From positions 1 through 13,618 of the forward strand of contig JBLHGN010000075.1 in the NCBI GenBank assembly GCA_047616325.1: 13,618 nt of DNA. The letters run 5' to 3'. The position numbers and the translations under genes were made by a program. A model generated the notes under the pieces. That model had not been told where the DNA came from and searched no databases. It worked only from the letters and a program-made list of their open reading frames with translations. Below, piece after piece: positions 1-6,421 of the stretch (position 1 is its first letter; every line of letters begins with the position of its first letter). The stretch comes from JBLHGN01 sp047616325 (GTDB lineage Bacteria; Pseudomonadota; Gammaproteobacteria; Pseudomonadales; Cellvibrionaceae).

Positions 1-718
1 GTTTGTCAGGATCGGCCAGGCGAGCAAAAATATTCCACCAATTGTAGATCAGTGCCGTTATTCTCGCGGTCATGCGGCAAGGTTCAATTTCATGAGTTGT
101 AACGTCTCCCCAACCCCAGTGGTTTTTAATTTCATCGAAATTATTTTCACAGTCAGCTCTATCTCTGTAGTGATGAACAATGCTGAGTTTTTCATCTTTT
201 AGGGATGTCACCAGTACCGCATATTCAAACGCACTAAAATCTTCCGCATCTTCCAAAAAACCAAAACGTTCCTGGCCATTTTTATTGTGTTCAATGGCTA
301 GCAAAGTATCTTTCGTTAATCGCCTGCGAATCATGACCACTCGTCTTTTCTTACTCCATGCCATGAGCTTTAATTCGGAATCTTTTGCTTCCCAGCCATC
401 GATCACATAATCCCATCCCGCGAGGCTATGGTGCTTGTATAATAGCTCCTTTACATGTTTTGACTTCCGCAATTTAAATAAATAATCGACCTCTTTATCC
501 TCTGCCGTGACATCTTCAGTGCCCCAGTCGCTATCTCCTCGGATAAACTTCGGCCACAAGGGTCTGGGGATGCGATCTAATAGCTCCCATAATCCTGGTG
601 AAGAATAGCTCGCCGACGTATCTGTTCCCGCCTGAACTTCTACTTCTAAAATGAGACGAAGGTTAGCTATCATATCATCAGTGTTCCCCAATTTGATGCG
701 GCCGTGATACCAGTCGAG
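1..718 (-). pseudogene. IS4-superfamily (IS1380-like) transposase, truncated remnant
   Basis: Read on the minus strand, one frame stays open from 718 to the left edge and encodes about 239 residues of a DDE transposase. Visible parts in order are an IANLRL..EVEVQAG segment, PGLWELLDRIPR, the first-acidic-residue region KFIRGDSDWG, and near 180-135 the signature YRDRADCENNFDEIK. That signature fits the Y-(2)-R-(3)-E-(6)-K motif of the IS4 superfamily exactly; it is followed by NHWGWGD and ALIYNWWNIFARLADP, typical of IS1380-like enzymes. The protein would continue past base 1. At its 5' side the frame meets TAG (721-719) plus further stops, and no start codon or N-terminal DNA-binding part is present. 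It therefore looks like an N-terminally deleted, non-functional copy. No terminal inverted repeat was found at the 718 boundary. Family-level assignment is solid, the exact IS is not. Confidence 0.8.
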
Positions 719-776
719 CTACAAGCGCACTCATAATCCAGACAAAAGACTTACCGGTTAGTATCTGCGTGACGCA

Positions 777-1031
777 TTGAGAGACTTGCTAGCGGTTAAT
801 GGTTTGCCTGTATCGCAATACAATGAGGGCCTGGGAGCCTTTGCCTGTTGGTCTTTAGCCTACGGTATTTTTCGTTTAGCCGGGAAACATGTGAATACGG
901 CCGTATGTATGGAGGGTCGTTGGCCGTCCGAATTCATGTTAAACGATACAGCGTCAGTTAAAGCGTCCTTTGATGCGATGAGTGACCTTCTTGTTGCTGG
1001 CATACTCAGTGCGGCCCGCAAAGAGGAGTAA
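777..1031 (+). pseudogene. C-terminal remnant of an unidentified (possibly TetR-type) protein
   Basis: An open frame of 84 codons from a TTG at 777. The same frame reads back to a TAG at 759 with plausible coding content (YLRDALRDLLAVNGLP), so the TTG is probably not a natural start and the 5' part of the gene seems lost next to the transposase remnant. No ribosome binding site precedes it. The product has an aromatic/alanine-rich stretch (GAFACWSLAYGIFRLAG) and ends in an amphipathic helix (SFDAMSDLLVAGILSAARK). That pattern resembles the C-terminal ligand-binding domain of some TetR-family regulators, but I do not recognise the protein with certainty. It could also be a non-coding frame. 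The junction with the transposase at about 718 suggests a rearranged spot. Confidence 0.3.
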
Positions 1032-1234
1032 TTTGCCGGGCATGGGGAGATTTAACTGTCATGTATGTATTCGCGCATAGATATTATTGGTTATGATAGG
1101 TATTCGAGGTCAGCCGTGATGTAAGCGGCGATAGAATGACAGGGCCGTTGGTTACCTATTTACATGAAGATAAGGGTATCAAACGATACTTACACTACAC
1201 TAACGGATAGCGTCATTTTGCTAAAACACGGTGG

Positions 1235-1270
1235 GGGAAACCTGCAAATTATGGGAAACCTGCAAATTAT
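1235..1270 (+). repeat. 18-bp perfect tandem duplication upstream of OMP gene
   Basis: The 18-mer GGGAAACCTGCAAATTAT occurs twice head to tail (1235-1252 and 1253-1270), immediately before the GGGGAAG ribosome binding site of the outer-membrane protein gene. The second unit runs into GGGGAA, so a third copy seems to begin and then diverge. Confidence 0.95.
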
Positions 1271-1277
1271 GGGGAAG
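1271..1277 (+). promoter_or_regulatory. Ribosome binding site of the OMP gene
   Basis: GGGGAAG lies 5 nt before the ATG at 1283 and decides this start. It directly abuts the duplicated 18-mer. Confidence 0.6.
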
Positions 1278-1282
1278 CGTGA

Positions 1283-1867
1283 ATGAAGATTACATTTTTA
1301 ACCTGTATTGCTCTGCTGAGTATTGTATTTAGTGTTGCCAGCAGGGCTCAGGTATATGTCTCTGCAAGTGCCGGGGTGAGCAACCCCGAGGTACAGGATG
1401 TCGAGACGACTCCCGATTTTGAAAGGGATTTCGGTTATCGATTAAGCGCGGGAAATCAATTATCTGAAAAATTTGGGTTCGAAGTCGGCTTTGTTGATTT
1501 AGGCACATTTGATGTAGGTACGCTGACTGGATTGCCGGACCTGAATGAAATTACTGATACTGTGCATGTGAATGGTTACGACATTTCCTTTGTAGGCAAA
1601 ATTCCCTTTAGACAGTTCGCTGTGTTTGCACGTTTGGGGGCTTTTTTTTGGAACGGGGAAAGAATTGTTGTACAGAATGTAGTGATCGATGGCGAAAATT
1701 TTATCCAAGAAAATGTGATTTCGGCTGAAAATGTTAGTTATAGCGCCGCTGTAGGAATTGAATACGCTATCTGGACGCACTTTGGTTTTGTGGTTGACGC
1801 GGCCCAATATAGAACGGATGATGTACTAAATTACATGTATACGGCAGGTGTACGTTTTTCATTTTAG
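1283..1867 (+). CDS. Small outer-membrane beta-barrel protein (OmpA-like transmembrane/porin fold)
   Basis: The 194-residue product starts with a signal peptide: a K2 basic end, a hydrophobic core LTCIALLSIVFSVA, and a likely cleavage after SRA at residue 22. The mature part alternates polar and hydrophobic residues in strands typical of an eight-stranded barrel (VYVSASAG, FGYRLSAGNQL, FGFEVGFVDLG, YDISFVGKIPF, FAVFARLGAFFW, YSAAVGIEYAI, FGFVVDAAQY). It ends in AGVRFSF, the C-terminal aromatic that the BAM machinery recognises. Size and pattern match the OmpA/OmpW-like barrel families. There are no catalytic motifs, so the role (structural barrel, small-solute channel or surface adhesin) is open. 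A ribosome binding site 5 nt upstream supports the ATG. The gene stands alone, between the mobile-element debris and a convergent minus-strand gene. Confidence 0.8.
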   Translation: MKITFLTCIALLSIVFSVASRAQVYVSASAGVSNPEVQDVETTPDFERDFGYRLSAGNQLSEKFGFEVGFVDLGTFDVGTLTGLPDLNEITDTVHVNGYDISFVGKIPFRQFAVFARLGAFFWNGERIVVQNVVIDGENFIQENVISAENVSYSAAVGIEYAIWTHFGFVVDAAQYRTDDVLNYMYTAGVRFSF

Positions 1868-1929
1868 TGAGTTTATTACCGTCGACAAGTATATGATTTT
1901 TGTATGCGCGGTTAAAAACTTTTCTTCAT

Positions 1930-1956
1930 TGCCAGCTATCTTATCTGGAGCTGGCA
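1930..1956. terminator. Inverted repeat between convergent genes, possible terminator
   Basis: TGCCAGCT (1930-1937) and AGCTGGCA (1949-1956) form an 8-bp perfect stem with an 11-nt loop, 62 nt after the OMP stop codon. There is no clear U-tract after it on the plus strand, so intrinsic termination is only a possibility. Confidence 0.35.
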
Positions 1957-2148
1957 GTTCCTCAGCCACTCTTTAGCCATTCTCAGTAGCTATCGTCTCT
2001 AATCTTCATCGCCGTCTCCTACAGAGCTCTGCTCTTCTTACCTAGTTAGCCGTTCTGCTAAGCAAAAATCGTACATAGGTCTCGTGGCTTTATTCTATCT
2101 GGCGAGGATTTGATGTATCGCTAGGGCCCATCCATAAATAAGGCGCTA

Positions 2149-2164
2149 GCTTAGATAGCTAAGC
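2149..2164. terminator. Small hairpin over the stop codon of the DUF3014 gene
   Basis: GCTTAG-ATAG-CTAAGC, a 6-bp stem with a 4-nt loop, overlaps the 3' end of the minus-strand gene that stops at 2159. It may help end or protect that transcript; there is no T-run, so this is weak. Confidence 0.25.
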
Positions 2165-3010
2165 CTTACTTTTTTGTTGCAGTAGGTTTAGTCTAAATTT
2201 TTTCAGCTCTAGCTTTAGTGCTTCACTATTTTCTGGGCCCATTCTCAACATCAGTTTGTATACGTTAGGTAGCTTTTCCATCTCTGCATCGTGGTATTTA
2301 TACATTACGCTTGGTTGCACAAGCAAAATGGCCGTGTCTTCCTGCGGGGCATCCAAAATAATATCGACGGCTTTTATCAGCGTATCGTGGAAGTTTCCAC
2401 TGCCGACACCCAGTTCGTTATACGACTTTTCTAAAACGGGCGAATAAAAATGATAAAAATCTATCAATAAACTGTCGTTAATAAAGGAAAAAGCCGATAT
2501 GTAACGCGAATATCGTTCATGGTTTTCGCGGGAAATTCGATACATCTCCTGTTGGTTGTCTTCCGTTTGACGCCCTATTTTTTTTGCTAAAAATATGCCT
2601 TCTGGGGACTTAATTGGACGAAACTCTTTTATGATTTTGCCTTCGCTCAAACCGTAAATTGCGCGCACCATTTTGCGTGCAATTTCATTTTTGTCTATTA
2701 GGGAAATGGCTTCAGTAGCCTGAGGTAATAATTGAAAGTCACTAATAATTTCCGCATCACTCTCATCTAACGCAGGCGCCAGACGCGGTGCAGGTATGTC
2801 CTCTTTAATAGATTCTATTTCTGTTGCTATAGGCTCAGTCGTTGGTTCTAGCGTAGGCGTAGGCGTAGGTGACTGGGGGATAGTGACCACTTCTACCGGG
2901 GCTGCAACTCTGGACTCTGGCGCACTTAAAAAAACAAAGCTGCCAAATGCGATTGCCGCAAGCAATACTATTGAGCCGCCTAAAAGAATGTGTTTTTTTT
3001 CAAATGTCAT
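2159..3010 (-). CDS. DUF3014 family membrane-anchored protein
   Basis: The 283-residue protein has a short basic N-terminus (FEKKH), a single membrane segment at about residues 8-29 (ILLGGSIVLLAAIAFGSFVFL), and a Pro/Thr/Glu-rich linker (about 42-75) with a PTPTPT stretch. A globular domain follows, opening with LAPALDESDAEIISDF, the typical beginning of the DUF3014 domain (LP.LD.SD..v). The rest matches the family's usual size and helical character (KMVRAIYGLSEGKI, ENHERYSRYISAFSFIN). The layout predicts a bitopic inner-membrane protein with its domain in the periplasm. The function of DUF3014 is unknown. The ATG at 3010 has only a weak AGAGA-like ribosome binding site. No partner overlaps it; the next gene upstream on the same strand is over 500 nt away. 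Confidence 0.75.
   Translation of the reverse strand: MTFEKKHILLGGSIVLLAAIAFGSFVFLSAPESRVAAPVEVVTIPQSPTPTPTLEPTTEPIATEIESIKEDIPAPRLAPALDESDAEIISDFQLLPQATEAISLIDKNEIARKMVRAIYGLSEGKIIKEFRPIKSPEGIFLAKKIGRQTEDNQQEMYRISRENHERYSRYISAFSFINDSLLIDFYHFYSPVLEKSYNELGVGSGNFHDTLIKAVDIILDAPQEDTAILLVQPSVMYKYHDAEMEKLPNVYKLMLRMGPENSEALKLELKKFRLNLLQQKSKA
2851..2868 (+). repeat. Hexanucleotide repeat (GCGTAG)x3 inside the DUF3014 gene
   Basis: Three perfect GCGTAG units, which on the minus strand encode the Pro-Thr repeats of the linker after the membrane segment. The period is a multiple of three, so copy-number change would only lengthen or shorten the linker. Confidence 0.8.
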
Positions 3011-3566
3011 GGCTATTCTCTAAGTTACGCTGTGAGGTTGTGCTGCGCCTTTACTTTAAGGTCGAGGCCGAAAGTTGAGAGCCTGAGAATAACTTTTCAC
3101 CCAATTTGAGGCACTTGTGTGCTTGGGCATTGGGCTTCGATTTTTATAGGCGGAGTTTATAAATACAAGGCTTGTAAACGGTAGCGCTTGTAAAGAAAGT
3201 TTATGACCAATTGTATATAAATGGACATACAAAATTAAAAACAGTTTCATGCCGTTTTTCATAATTCGTTAAATGCTTGCCCGCACTTGTTTTGTCAATT
3301 TTGCGGTAAGCCGACCATAAGTGTGGTAAAGATTCCAGCGAATAGCAAGTGAGTTATAATGTATTTTACATTTTGTATAATGGGGCACCACCTAACCCAG
3401 TTCGCAGCCTGTTTTACTTTTGCGCGCGCATACGGCTTGGGAGTTTTTTTGTTGGCGGTTTGAGTAAAAAACGTACAGCGTGAGCGTAGATGCAGCTTAG
3501 TAGCTTTTGATGAACTTTCGTGTTCCTGGCTTTCGTTCTACAAACTTTCGCGTTCAAAATTTGCGG
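3011..3566. other. 556-bp intergenic region with repeats and promoter-like boxes, no convincing gene
   Basis: No credible protein frame. Seen here: an inverted repeat TTGTAT/ATACAA (3211-3216, 3227-3232) and a direct repeat GCTTGTAAA (3170-3178, 3186-3194) in AT-rich DNA, where the minus-strand promoter of the DUF3014 gene could lie. There are also two plus-strand TATAAT boxes (3355-3360, 3376-3381) around a palindrome AATGTA-TTT-TACATT (3358-3372). A run of seven T residues sits at 3444-3450, after a GC-rich stretch. A short non-coding transcript is possible but unproven. Confidence 0.5.
3355..3381 (+). promoter_or_regulatory. Twin TATAAT boxes flanking a palindrome
   Basis: Perfect -10 consensus hexamers at 3355-3360 and 3376-3381 on the plus strand, 21 bp apart. 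Between and partly under them is the palindrome AATGTA-TTT-TACATT, a plausible operator. No good -35 boxes are seen at the usual distance, and no plus-strand gene follows. Confidence 0.3.
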
Positions 3567-3827
3567 TTATTGTCCTTTCTCTTGTCTATTTTTTTTAAAC
3601 ACTAACAAAGCAGCAAATGCGAGAATTATTGCGCCATGTGCGGCCTGGTCGAGAGGTGTGTTGTCGATAGCACTCTCTAAGCTGGCGCTGGATATTGAAT
3701 TTGCTGCTGTTAGGGCCTTGCTAAACGATGGTTCTTGGGGCGCGTTTTGTCTCAGCGCCGAAGAGTTGTGTGCCGCAAGGCAGGCGGCGACAATTAGCGC
3801 TATAACAATGGACTTAAATGTAAACAC
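3567..3827 (-). CDS. Small exported protein with C-terminal membrane helix
   Basis: The 86-residue frame starts at GTG (3827-3825), preceded 8 nt upstream by a perfect AGGAGG (3841-3836), the best ribosome binding site in the window. This is strong support that the gene is real despite its size. The N-terminus is a signal peptide (MFTFK then SIVIALIVAACLAA). It contains VAAC, which fits a lipobox with Cys16; the alternative is signal peptidase I cleavage after NSSA. A polar Ser/Ala-rich middle follows, then a hydrophobic helix (AAHGAIILAFAALLVF) and a basic tail (KKNRQEKGQ). Motif, helix and basic cluster at the end resemble C-terminal sorting signals in outline, but no named motif (PEP-, GlyGly-CTERM) is present. 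I do not recognise the family. It sits alone on the minus strand between two long gaps. Confidence 0.6.
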   Translation of the reverse strand: MFTFKSIVIALIVAACLAAHNSSALRQNAPQEPSFSKALTAANSISSASLESAIDNTPLDQAAHGAIILAFAALLVFKKNRQEKGQ

Positions 3828-3835
3828 GTGGCGAT

Positions 3836-3841
3836 CCTCCT
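3836..3841 (-). promoter_or_regulatory. Perfect Shine-Dalgarno deciding a GTG start
   Basis: AGGAGG on the minus strand, 8 nt before the GTG at 3827. It selects this start for the small exported protein and argues against the antisense plus-strand frame. Confidence 0.75.
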
Positions 3842-3843
3842 AG

Positions 3844-4403
3844 TATTGAGTGCTTATGCCCTTGACAATAGAGTCAGTGCGTCTCTGACAAAGCGTGCAC
3901 CCAAAATAATGCGTTTTACTTTTAGGCTCAGCTCTAAAAACTACTATTTTTAGAGCTGGTTTTATGTCATTCGACAAGTAGAAACGGATTCTCTATTGCG
4001 ACGTAATTTGGGCTGTCTTCCCATTAGCTTCTGCTAAAAGAGTGCCAAGTCAATCACTTCAAGGGTATCGAACACCATGGGTAAAGAAATGGCTCAGTCG
4101 TGTGCTGAGTTTGTAAATGAGACTGACACACAAAGGAGTAGAGGTGGATGCTGGAGGTTAATTACCTGGGTTGGAGTAAGATATCCAGATGAATGGGCAG
4201 CTTTCCGATGTTTGTTACAGCTCAGGGCGATTGGTTTGTTGTGACTAATCGCTTTTGAGTCTAAAAACCTATATCGCTTTGATTGAATTTTGTTGTACGT
4301 GTAAAAATAGTCGACATTCTTCGCCTTCCGTCATGCTTTCCTTGCGAGTTTGACGGCGCTTGTAAAATGGGACTTGCTGAAAACCGACTTGCTAGAAACC
4401 CGC
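3844..4403. other. 560-bp intergenic region with one strong inverted repeat, no convincing gene
   Basis: Holds the perfect 12-bp inverted repeat at 3929-3958 and a weaker CCGTCA/TGACGG pair (4328-4333, 4351-4356) downstream of the srkA stop codon. A 55-codon plus-strand frame (4077-4244) exists but lacks a well-placed ribosome binding site and any recognisable motif. The length of the gap suggests a lost gene, a 5' leader for the small exported protein, or a non-coding RNA; nothing decides between these. Confidence 0.5.
3929..3958. repeat. Perfect 12-bp inverted repeat (hairpin)
   Basis: CAGCTCTAAAAA (3929-3940), loop CTACTA, TTTTTAGAGCTG (3947-3958). The AT pairs lie next to the loop and the GC part is at the base, the reverse of a standard intrinsic terminator, although GTTTTATG follows on the plus strand. 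It lies about 100 nt upstream of the GTG of the small exported protein, so a leader hairpin or an operator are alternatives. Confidence 0.7.
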
Positions 4404-5426
4404 TTAGTTCTGAATGCTCAGTGTGGGCGCATCCAATTCAAACATCTGCTCTCGCAATTCTAATATATGTTCGGCCCAGTATCTCTCTGTATTGAACCAG
4501 GGAAATGCGATAGGAAATGCCGGGTCCTGCCAACGTTTTGCTAGCCATCCGGCATAGTGCATCAAGCGCAGAGTGCGCAGGGCCTCGATTAGTTTAAATT
4601 CACTGTAGTCGAACTCGTTAAATTCTTCGTAACCTTCAATAATGTTGGATAGCTGGGAGCGGCGCTGTTGTGTTTCACCGGAAAGCATCATCCATAGGTC
4701 TTGCACGGCCGGGCCATTGCGCGCATCGTCTAAGTCGACAAGGTAGAGGGAGTCGGGTCGTACAAGAATGTTACCCGGATGAAAGTCTCCGTGCAGTCGA
4801 ATGGTCTGATACTTCACGGTGGCGAATAGGTTGTTGATTTTTTCCAGTAAATGTGCAGTTAGGGTGCTGTAGGACTCGCGCAGTGAAGTTGGAATAACCT
4901 TGTTGTCTAAGATGTAGTCGCGGGCGTCGCTACCAAATACTTGCGGCGTTAATTCGGGGCGATATTGGAAAATTTTTGTTTTGCCCAGTGCGTGAACGCG
5001 GCCGAGATATTGGCCTAGGCGGTAGAGCGTATCTAGGTCTTCAAGCTCCGGGGCGTGGCCTCCCATGCGCGGGTAGAGCGCAAAACGGAAGTCTTGGAAG
5101 CTGAAGAGTGTCTTATCGTTGAGTTGAATCGGGGGTATTACCGGAATTTCGAGCTCATGTAGCGCTTGTGAAAACTCGTGCTCTTCAATAATTTGCTCGT
5201 CGCTCCAGCGGCCTGGGCGATAAAATTTAGCAATGATGGGGTCTGCTTTTTCGTCCGGTTGAGGCTCTATGCCCACTTGATAAACGCGGTTTTCGTAGCT
5301 GTTTAGCGCAAAAATACGCAGGTCGGAAATGTAGCCTAGGCTCTCCACTGCGTCCAAAACTAAATCGGGGCTAAGTTTTGCGTAATCATGGATGTGCACA
5401 CGCTTTCCTGGAACACGACGGTTCAT
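4404..5426 (-). CDS. srkA: Stress response kinase A (YihE/SrkA family protein kinase)
   Basis: A cytoplasmic Ser/Thr kinase of the aminoglycoside phosphotransferase-like fold; the E. coli homologue protects cells during stress and counters MazEF-linked death. Family hallmarks are plain: LNSYENRVYQV near the N-terminus, IIAKFYRPGRW with the ATP-binding Lys, EEHEF, LGQYLGRVHALG, the catalytic HGDFHPGN (about residues 212-219), then DLDDARNGPAVQDLWM with the metal-binding Asp residues, and FPWFNTERYW near the end. From the ATG at 5426 the product is 340 residues, against 328 in E. coli. An in-frame ATG at 5468 would add 14 residues with no homology and has a slightly better GAAG-like ribosome binding site, so the start is not settled. 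The gene follows comF on the same strand and is probably co-transcribed with it. Confidence 0.92.
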   Translation of the reverse strand: MNRRVPGKRVHIHDYAKLSPDLVLDAVESLGYISDLRIFALNSYENRVYQVGIEPQPDEKADPIIAKFYRPGRWSDEQIIEEHEFSQALHELEIPVIPPIQLNDKTLFSFQDFRFALYPRMGGHAPELEDLDTLYRLGQYLGRVHALGKTKIFQYRPELTPQVFGSDARDYILDNKVIPTSLRESYSTLTAHLLEKINNLFATVKYQTIRLHGDFHPGNILVRPDSLYLVDLDDARNGPAVQDLWMMLSGETQQRRSQLSNIIEGYEEFNEFDYSEFKLIEALRTLRLMHYAGWLAKRWQDPAFPIAFPWFNTERYWAEHILELREQMFELDAPTLSIQN

Positions 5427-5519
5427 TGTGGGTTGGCGCGCAGTATATACCACACAGATGATGGGCATCGTATTTGCTTCGCAGGGCCTCGCGCGGCGGG
5501 AGTATTTCTTAGGTTTTCT

Positions 5520-6278
5520 TTATACCCGTTTTTTAGGCGTACGAGCCAAGGCCCAAACGTCCACTCGCTTTACACCTTGCTGTTTTAGCCGTTTGGCGAG
5601 GGCTTCCACGGTGGCTCCGGTAGTTACCACATCATCCACCAGCACTACATGCGGATAGGCGAGAGATTGCGGGCATTCAAAACTGCCGCGAAGGTTTTTT
5701 GTGCGCTCTTTGCGGCCGAGGCCCTGTTGCATTTTAGTGGGCTGTGTTTTTTTTAATGCGCGAGACATGCTCACACCCAGGTGTTTACAAAGTACAGCCG
5801 CGAGTAATTCGCTTTGGTTGTAGCCCCGTGTCAGTCGTTTTCTCCAATGTATGGGCACGGGCATTAGCAGCGGTGGCTTGTCGCTGTCATAGCGTTTGGC
5901 CACCATTGCCACCAGTGGTTTACACAGCGTATCGGCCCAGTAATGGCCTCTTTGGTGTTTAAAGCGATTAATAATACCGGAAAGTGGTGTCTCGAAGCGG
6001 TAGCTAGTCACCAAAGTGTCAAAACTGGGGGGGTGTTTTAAGCAGTCACCGCATACGGCGGCGTCACATTCCATGTCAATGTCGCAGATTCTGCAACGAG
6101 CGTTTTCTTGGTGATGGGGTAAATCCTTAAAACAGTCATCGCAGAGAAGCGCTGCGGCCCGAGTGCCGCACAAATGGCAATAGCTTGGGAGCAGGGCGCG
6201 ACAGAGGTGCTGTGCTAGTTGGCGGGCAAAGTGTTTTCCCGTGTCGAACCGCTCTCGCTTAAGCGAAGTAATATCCAT
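5520..6278 (-). CDS. comF: ComF family phosphoribosyltransferase-like protein (competence/DNA uptake associated)
   Basis: The 252-residue protein opens with zinc-finger-like cysteine pairs (CHLC 34-37, CDDC 46-49, CRIC 62-65, CGDC 76-79). A type I phosphoribosyltransferase domain follows: RFKHQRGHYWA, PVPIHWRKRLTRGYNQSELLA, and the PRPP-binding loop VVLVDDVVTTGAT at about 211-223. This is the ComF/GntX architecture, which in naturally competent bacteria acts in the cytosol during uptake of transforming DNA. The enzymatic substrate, if any, is unknown. Only the ATG at 6278 gives a full N-terminus, and no in-frame GTG or TTG follows before the first cysteine pair. The gene is divergent from bioB, and its likely ribosome binding site (AGG about 9 nt before the ATG) lies inside the BirA operator. 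It is 51 nt upstream of srkA. Confidence 0.92.
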   Translation of the reverse strand: MDITSLKRERFDTGKHFARQLAQHLCRALLPSYCHLCGTRAAALLCDDCFKDLPHHQENARCRICDIDMECDAAVCGDCLKHPPSFDTLVTSYRFETPLSGIINRFKHQRGHYWADTLCKPLVAMVAKRYDSDKPPLLMPVPIHWRKRLTRGYNQSELLAAVLCKHLGVSMSRALKKTQPTKMQQGLGRKERTKNLRGSFECPQSLAYPHVVLVDDVVTTGATVEALAKRLKQQGVKRVDVWALARTPKKRV

Positions 6279-6280
6279 AC

Positions 6281-6313
6281 TTGTAAACCTATAAGTCCAT
6301 TTTTGGTTGACAT
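6281..6313 (+). promoter_or_regulatory. BirA (biotin repressor) operator
   Basis: TTGTAAACC (6281-6289), 15-nt spacer, GGTTGACAT (6305-6313). The left arm is a perfect match to the gammaproteobacterial BirA half-site and the right arm (consensus GGTTTACAA) has two changes. It lies between comF and bioB, where BirA sites belong. BirA bound to biotinyl-5'-AMP would block the overlapping bioB promoter. The left arm begins 2 bp from the comF start codon. Confidence 0.88.
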
Positions 6314-6334
6314 CTTATCGTCCCGACTTATTAT
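6307..6334 (+). promoter_or_regulatory. Sigma70 promoter of the bio operon
   Basis: Perfect -35 TTGACA at 6307-6312, 16-bp spacer, -10 TATTAT at 6329-6334 (one mismatch). The -35 box lies inside the right arm of the BirA operator, so repressor and polymerase would compete. The predicted transcript start near 6341 leaves a leader of about 80 nt before bioB, containing a CTTGCG-TAAG-CGCAAG hairpin (6380-6395). Confidence 0.75.
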
Positions 6335-6379
6335 TGTGCACTCAATCAACCATGCGAGCCAGTGGCCCTTGGAAACTTC

Positions 6380-6395
6380 CTTGCGTAAGCGCAAG
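6380..6395 (+). repeat. Small hairpin in the bioB leader
   Basis: CTTGCG-TAAG-CGCAAG, a 6-bp stem with a 4-nt loop, ending 16 nt before the AAGGG ribosome binding site of bioB (6412-6416). No known function. Confidence 0.5.
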
Positions 6396-6421
6396 CACTT
6401 CAGACATTAATAAGGGCACCC

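Noticed and set aside
180..410. 76-codon plus-strand frame
   Set aside because: Antisense shadow of the transposase remnant, whose Y-R-E-K signature is unmistakable.
3170..3194. Direct repeat GCTTGTAAA x2 as a second BirA site
   Set aside because: It resembles the left half-site only; BirA needs inverted arms with a 14-16 nt spacer, and no biotin gene is adjacent.
3056..3262. 68-codon minus-strand frame between DUF3014 and the small exported protein
   Set aside because: AT-rich, no ribosome binding site, no motif; overlaps repeats that look like promoter DNA.
3520..3843. 107-codon plus-strand frame
   Set aside because: Antisense to the 86-residue gene, which has a perfect Shine-Dalgarno and a signal peptide; the plus frame has no ribosome binding site or recognisable domain.
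4077..4244. 55-codon plus-strand frame in the srkA downstream gap
   Set aside because: Only an AAGGG 11 nt upstream, no recognisable motif and no neighbouring partner; kept only as part of the intergenic description.
4328..4356. CCGTCA/TGACGG pair as the srkA terminator
   Set aside because: A 6-bp stem with a 17-nt loop and no T-run on the minus strand; too weak to call.
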